This document shows, piece by piece, positions 59,306-64,000 of a stretch of DNA of 64,000 nt; position 1 is the first letter of the stretch; each line of letters begins with the position of its first letter. This DNA comes from Corydoras sp. C115 (lineage: Eukaryota > Chordata > Actinopteri > Siluriformes > Callichthyidae). The stretch is taken from contig JAFMOC010000007.1 in assembly GCA_019802505.1 (NCBI GenBank), positions 14,683,001 to 14,747,000 on the forward strand. Reading direction: 5' to 3'. Position numbers and translations under genes: made by a program. Below the pieces are notes generated by a model that made no database searches, had not been told where the DNA came from, and saw only the letters and a program-made list of their open reading frames with translations.

Positions 59306-61125
59306 TATATCTTTGTTCTTGGTATCAACACTATGATCTCAGTGATGGCTCTTATCCTCTTACAGTCAAAAGACATATAAATGACTTAAATTGAAAATAC
59401 TTACTTGACCCTAAGTAAAAATGTGTAAACATGTTTGTTTATATGTCCACCCTGCAATGAATTAACAAAATTAACATAAGTTATTAAAGTAAACTTTTTT
59501 TGATACTCATTAATATGGAACATTAAATAACTTTAAAAAAAAAGCCCTTGCATTGGTTTTCTTTATAATTTCTCCAAAACTTAATACAAATATGCAGATA
59601 GTTATTTATGCAGAACTATCTATTAGAAGTTCAAAAGTTTCACAAATGCTCAAACTGCACTGTGTGCATTGCCAAAAGGACAGCTCATGTTGCTTTTATC
59701 TGCCTCTACTTCCCTCTGATAATGCGGAAATTTGGAACGTGATCAAAGAACAGAAAATATACTTATCAGAGAGATTCTTAGTAAGAAACATCTATTTTCT
59801 AAGTAATGAATAACAAGGGAGTACCAAGACGCTACTCCCACTAGCCTGTAGTTAGTATAATCACAACTATTTCTATCTGTATTTGTTTTAAAGCCTTTTA
59901 TTGTGGTCAGGGTTACAAACAGTGCTGGTGCCTATCCCAGACAGACAGACGTCTTTAACAGGGCAGACAGACAAACATATTCTATTTAACTAAACCTTTT
60001 TAGGTAACTTTTATGACAAAAATTATTCGCACAAATCAGCTTTATAAAACACAAATTAACATGCTAAGGTGACAGTGCCAAGAAAAAAAAGAGTGACCTT
60101 CTAATATTACCATGTGGTCCACAACAATAATAATGTATAAATTACAAACAGATTTAAAGTACATTTTATGTTCAACAGAAACTACAAGTAAGTTTAGTCA
60201 TTAACCCTATGTTAATAATTAAAATAGTCCACACATTATGTTCTGAGGTCATCCCTGTATTGATATATGGTTGCAGATGATGACCACAACACAGACTGTA
60301 ACACCTGGGGGAAAAAATGCAAGAAATGCCTAAAAATAACACAATGCCAAATATAGCAGATACAGCACGAGTCTCTGGCATCTCTAAGTAGAACTGCAAA
60401 ACTTAAAGATTAAAACCAGCAAACAGTGAACCTTAAAGGCTCTCTGATACAATAGCTTTTCATTACCACACTTACTATTATTCTATTGCTATTAAAATTT
60501 GATAAAGGTGAAAAAATACCACTATAAACCAAAAATCACTAGAATTTAACAATCTTGAACCCCAGAATCTGTCCTTAGGTGAAGTATTACTTTAGTTCAG
60601 ATGACTTTTTATGTGTAACTGTAGGGAAACTGGAATTTTAAAAGGAAGCACATGCGGAGGCAATAGGAGAACATACAAACCTTACACAGTAAGGTTGGAG
60701 GCTGCCCTTATAAGGAAACTGCAACCTGTTGATCCACAGTGCCACCTTATAATGACTAATTATTTTACATTACTTGTAATGTCTTGTTACGGTCAATATC
60801 AGTGCGTTAACAGAACACTTAAAAAAAACCCCTCTTCAATCAAAACATAGTGCTTAGCGAAATGATTTTGGTGTCAAATGCTGCCCCCTGCTGGAGCATG
60901 TTCCTAATTTCTCCCTCGCTCAGTCACTGCAACTCCTCCATGTTTGGAAGGTCTGGAGATTCAATTGCAAAGAACTTCACTGTAAGTTTAAACCTTCTTT
61001 GAACATCTCGTGACTTTTATCTTAAATATGCTGATTATGAGCTACTGGATTTACTAAATAAGCAAAAACACCTATGGCAATAAGTTTACAAGACGTGATT
61101 TGTTGTTACGTTCTTGGCTTTAAGT
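59306..61125. other. Intergenic DNA with worn repeat fragments
   Basis: A decayed copy of the third repeat family lies at 59990-60115 and an ancient minus-strand SINE at about 60640-60750. 60870-60965 is locally GC-richer (CTGCCCCCTGCTGGAGCATG), followed by a possible donor at ACTGTAAG. It might be a first exon or promoter of a gene beyond the window, but nothing confirms this. Confidence 0.4.
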
Positions 61126-61127
61126 TG

Positions 61128-62700
61128 TATATTACATTTACATTGTCATTTAGCAGACGCTTTTATCCAAAGCGACTTACAAATGAGAACATCACAAGTC
61201 AGTAATTATGGGGAAAACCAGCTACACTGTAGAATTATCAAACCTGATCTTTATCTGATCCTGCAAACACCCCCCCACCTTATTTCTACAACAGGTGTTT
61301 GTTAAAAAGATGCGTCTTCAGTAGTTTCAGTAGGGAGCTCAGTGGTTTGGGCATTGGGTTATCAATCTGAAGGATGGTTCAAATCCCAGGTCCACTGAAG
61401 TTACCAGTGTGGGTCCTTGAGCAAGACCCTTAACCCTCATTGCTCCAGGGATGTTGTGGTTCACCTTGTAAGTCGCTTTGGATAAAAGTGTCTAGTAAAT
61501 GTAGTTTCTTATAAATGCCAAATGACTACCTTACGGTCAGAGTTGGGAAGATCGTTCCACCATTTTGCAGTGGTGAACGCCACGGAGTGAGAATTAGCTC
61601 CTCGGTGAGGTGAAATCACCAGGTGACAATCATCACTAGAGCGAAATGAACGAGCCGGAGTGTATTTTGAACAGATAGAGTGAAGGTAAGAGGGGGAAGA
61701 TCCAGAAATGGTCCTGTAGGCCAGAGTCAGTGACTTGTACTGAATGCGAGCAGCTACAGGGAGCCAATGGAGAGAAATGAGTAGTGGAGTGACATGAGTT
61801 CGATTGGGCTGGTTGAATACAAGTCCGGCTGCAGAGAGTCCGGCTGTGGAAGCTGGGAGACAGGCAAGCAACACATTACAATAATCAAGCCTGGATAGGA
61901 TGAGGGCTTGAACTAACAGCCAAGTAGCATGTTCAGTCAAGAAAGGTCTGATCTTCCTCATGTTGTAAAGAAGGAATCTGCAGGAACGGGCAGTTTTGGT
62001 AATATGACCAGAGAGTTTAAGATGGGAGTCAATTGTGAAACCAAGGTTCGGACCGAATCGGTTGGAAAGATTGTAGAGCCATCAATTTGGAAGGTCAGGT
62101 CGTGATGGATTGAGGGTTTAGCTGGGATTATGAGAAGCTCTGTTTTTTCTACATTTAATTTGAGAGGATGGGCCTTCATCCAAACAGATATGTCGGTGAG
62201 GCAGGCAGATATCCGATTTGTGATCGTGGTGTCGTCAGGGGTAAAAGACAAATGAAGCTGAGTGTCATCAGCATAGCAGTGGTAAGAGAAACCATGTGCC
62301 TGTATGACTGTTCCCAGTGAAGTCATGTATAATAAAAAGAGGAGAGGACCAAGTACAGAACCCTGAGGAACACCAATGAGTAATTGCTGAGAGTTAGAGA
62401 TCTCTCCATTCCATGACACTTTGAAGGTCCTTCCTGTTAGATAGGATCGAAACCATTCAAGTGTTTTACCAGAAAAGCCTAATTCAAATCGGACGATTTA
62501 CTGTATCAAAAGCTGCTGAAAGGTCTAGCAAAATGAGAATAGAGGATTGAGAGTTAGCTTTGGCAGATTTAAGTGAGTCAATCATGGAAAGCATTGCTGT
62601 CTCATTGCAGTGACCACACCTAAAACCAGACTGATTGGGATCAAAAAGTTGGGAGGGAGGGAGGAGGATTGAGTAGAGAGGTAAATTGATCACAAATTGA
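61128..62700 (-). mobile_element. 5'-truncated L2-like LINE with reverse transcriptase remnant
   Basis: Minus-strand non-LTR retrotransposon of the CR1/L2 type. Reading right to left, 62693-62484 encodes an RT block with LILLDLSAAFDTVN. 62419-61958 carries GVPQGSVLGPLLF and the catalytic YADD (62275-62264). 61961-61509 carries the C-terminal LSRLDYCNVLLA...LLISLHWLPVAARIQYK stretch. At least two frame changes separate these parts, so it is inactive. The 3' UTR runs to about 61130 and ends in the tail shared with SINE-B. A plus-strand SINE-B is inserted in the 3' UTR at 61327-61506. Confidence 0.88.
61327..61506 (+). mobile_element. SINE-B inserted in the LINE 3' UTR
   Basis: Plus-strand copy: head GGGAGCTCAGTGG and GGTTCAAATCCC (box B), middle TTGAGCAAGACCCTTAACCC, tail CTTGTAAGTCGCTTTGGATA. 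It is the least worn SINE-B in the window. Confidence 0.82.
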
Positions 62701-63930
62701 TAAATATCATAACTTAATAAATATTATGAACTTGTATAAATTGTAAATACAGGGTAAAAATCCTTGGTTCTTTGTGGAAAATGCTTGTATACTGATGACA
62801 TTATTCTAACAAAAAAGTAAATCTTTAATGCATGCATGTTTTATTTTAATATGTTTAGCATGTTTATTTTAAAACATTTATGACCCTGCTGGTCACTCTG
62901 CTGAAAAAAAAGCTCACTGTATACTCACTGGTCAAAAATAACAAACAAAAGAATGGTTTACAACTTCTAGCACCCACAGCAAACAATCTTTGTAGGACCT
63001 TATAGTCTTTATTACATACTCTTTCTAAAATCCATTTGTTAACATTGATAAAAATCTCTATATGTATTTTCCCTGTGTGTGTGGGGGTGGGGGGTAGATT
63101 TGTTTATTAGATTGATGGATTTGTTTATTAGTTGACTATTTCTTTGGGTTACATTTTTTTTCACCATCACTTCATTGCCTTAAAATGCCAAAACCTGCAG
63201 CCACAATGTGGCTTACTGGCGTGATTCTGTTACCTATGTCTCATGAAAAGTGTCTGACAACATGCATAGAGCTCTCACAGTTTTGAATGAGCTGCTGAAG
63301 AGAAAGAAGAGACAGCGACATTAGAAATATGCGCATGTCCAACCGATAAAAGCTTGTTGGTAAAAAGAAACATTTTACATTGATATTGACGGTTGTTCCA
63401 TGTGATTTATATTTTGTTGTTTGTGTTGTACTGTAATTTGTTAAAATTTGCACATACATGTCACCAGTGCACATACATGACCAGTCACTAGTTTCATCCA
63501 GCATTAGTGCTATACTGAACACCAGAGTCCAATTTAGAGGGGCAAGGAACACTTTCTTGTTTTTATCATTGTCCATTTGATGATGCACCTAATATAATGA
63601 TGCACATGGAGGTTTGTTTTGTCTTTTTTTTAATGGACGGGACCCCCACAATGCCACCACAGAGCATTATATGGATTATATGGATATTATATGGATATAT
63701 GTATTATTTGGATAAGTAGAATTTTTGTTTAGCAAGCACTGTAGTGATACTTGTGATTGGGGTGTGTTACTGTGTGTTATGCTGGTTTGAATGGATCAGA
63801 AGCAGTAATGATGCTGTGTCCACTCCCTGATCACTTCATTATTTTTTCCCAATAAACTGAATCAGTTGTTCTATTTTCAGAAAAGTGGGCAACTGATAAT
63901 TTCAATATTTCACAACTTTTCTTCCCTGCT
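62701..63930. other. Intergenic DNA, nothing recognised
   Basis: No exon or repeat is recognised until the third-family fragment at the right edge. The minus frame at 63241-63588 has no recognisable family. Short GGATATTATAT duplications occur at 63670-63700. Confidence 0.45.
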
Positions 63931-63934
63931 GCTC

Positions 63935-64000
63935 AAGGAGGATGAGTCCCCCACTGAACCCCACAAAGTTTCTTCCATAAACACTAGGGAGTTTTTCCTT
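63935..64000 (-). repeat. Interspersed repeat fragment at the window edge
   Basis: Reverse-orientation start of the third repeat family: AAGTTTCTTCC and GGGAGTTTTTCCTT are the complements of the blocks at 56200-56260. It continues beyond the window. Confidence 0.5.

Overview
The window is vertebrate nuclear DNA from a teleost fish, possibly an otophysan; no bacterial or phage features are present. The evidence is intron-split genes with GT-AG junctions, long AT-rich non-coding stretches, many (TA)n and (CA)n microsatellites, and dozens of tRNA-derived SINEs of the V-SINE/DANA type known from fishes. Four protein-coding genes were assembled exon by exon from the sequence: scdb (stearoyl-CoA delta-9 desaturase, + strand, CDS 4918-11122), wnt8b (+, 16993-23191), hif1an (asparaginyl hydroxylase FIH, +, 34634-47082) and cuedc2 (CUE-domain protein, -, 53331-51093). 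All four open reading frames are intact across their junctions. The order scd, wnt8b, hif1an matches the human 10q24 neighbourhood.

Layout. 1-4560 is upstream DNA with SINEs and a 78-bp tandem repeat just before the scdb promoter. 4740-13030 is scdb with six exons (the first untranslated) and a probable long 3' UTR that contains a Tc1-like relic. 13540-16450 is a nest of SINEs and transposon relics. 16640-23755 is wnt8b. 23760-34190 is a gene-poor interval with a candidate downstream enhancer (24960-25340), an L2-like LINE relic, a hAT element with 8-bp target duplications (29252-29875) and a head-to-tail SINE array (32027-34151). 34190-47082 is hif1an, starting in a CpG-rich promoter. 47083-51092 is the convergent interval between hif1an and cuedc2. 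51093-54800 is cuedc2. 54900-64000 is repeat-rich, with a SINE between 163-bp direct repeats and a 5'-truncated L2-like LINE (61128-62700).

Functional links. SCD makes the monounsaturated acyl-CoA that Porcupine uses to acylate Wnt proteins, and here scdb lies directly upstream of wnt8b on the same strand. FIH hydroxylates HIF-alpha. CUEDC2 is a ubiquitin-binding adaptor. The genes look like an ancient conserved neighbourhood and not an operon. I found no undescribed enzymatic or defence system. The unusual material is in the repeats: SINE insertions at one position of a satellite unit, tandem SINE amplification, 163-bp duplications around a SINE, and a LINE and SINE sharing a 3' tail.

Naming used below: SINE-A is the V-SINE/DANA-like family; its head has box A (TGGCTTAGTGG) and box B (GGTTCGAATCC) and its tail is (GAAT)n. 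SINE-B is a second tRNA-headed family whose tail matches the 3' end of the L2-like LINE.
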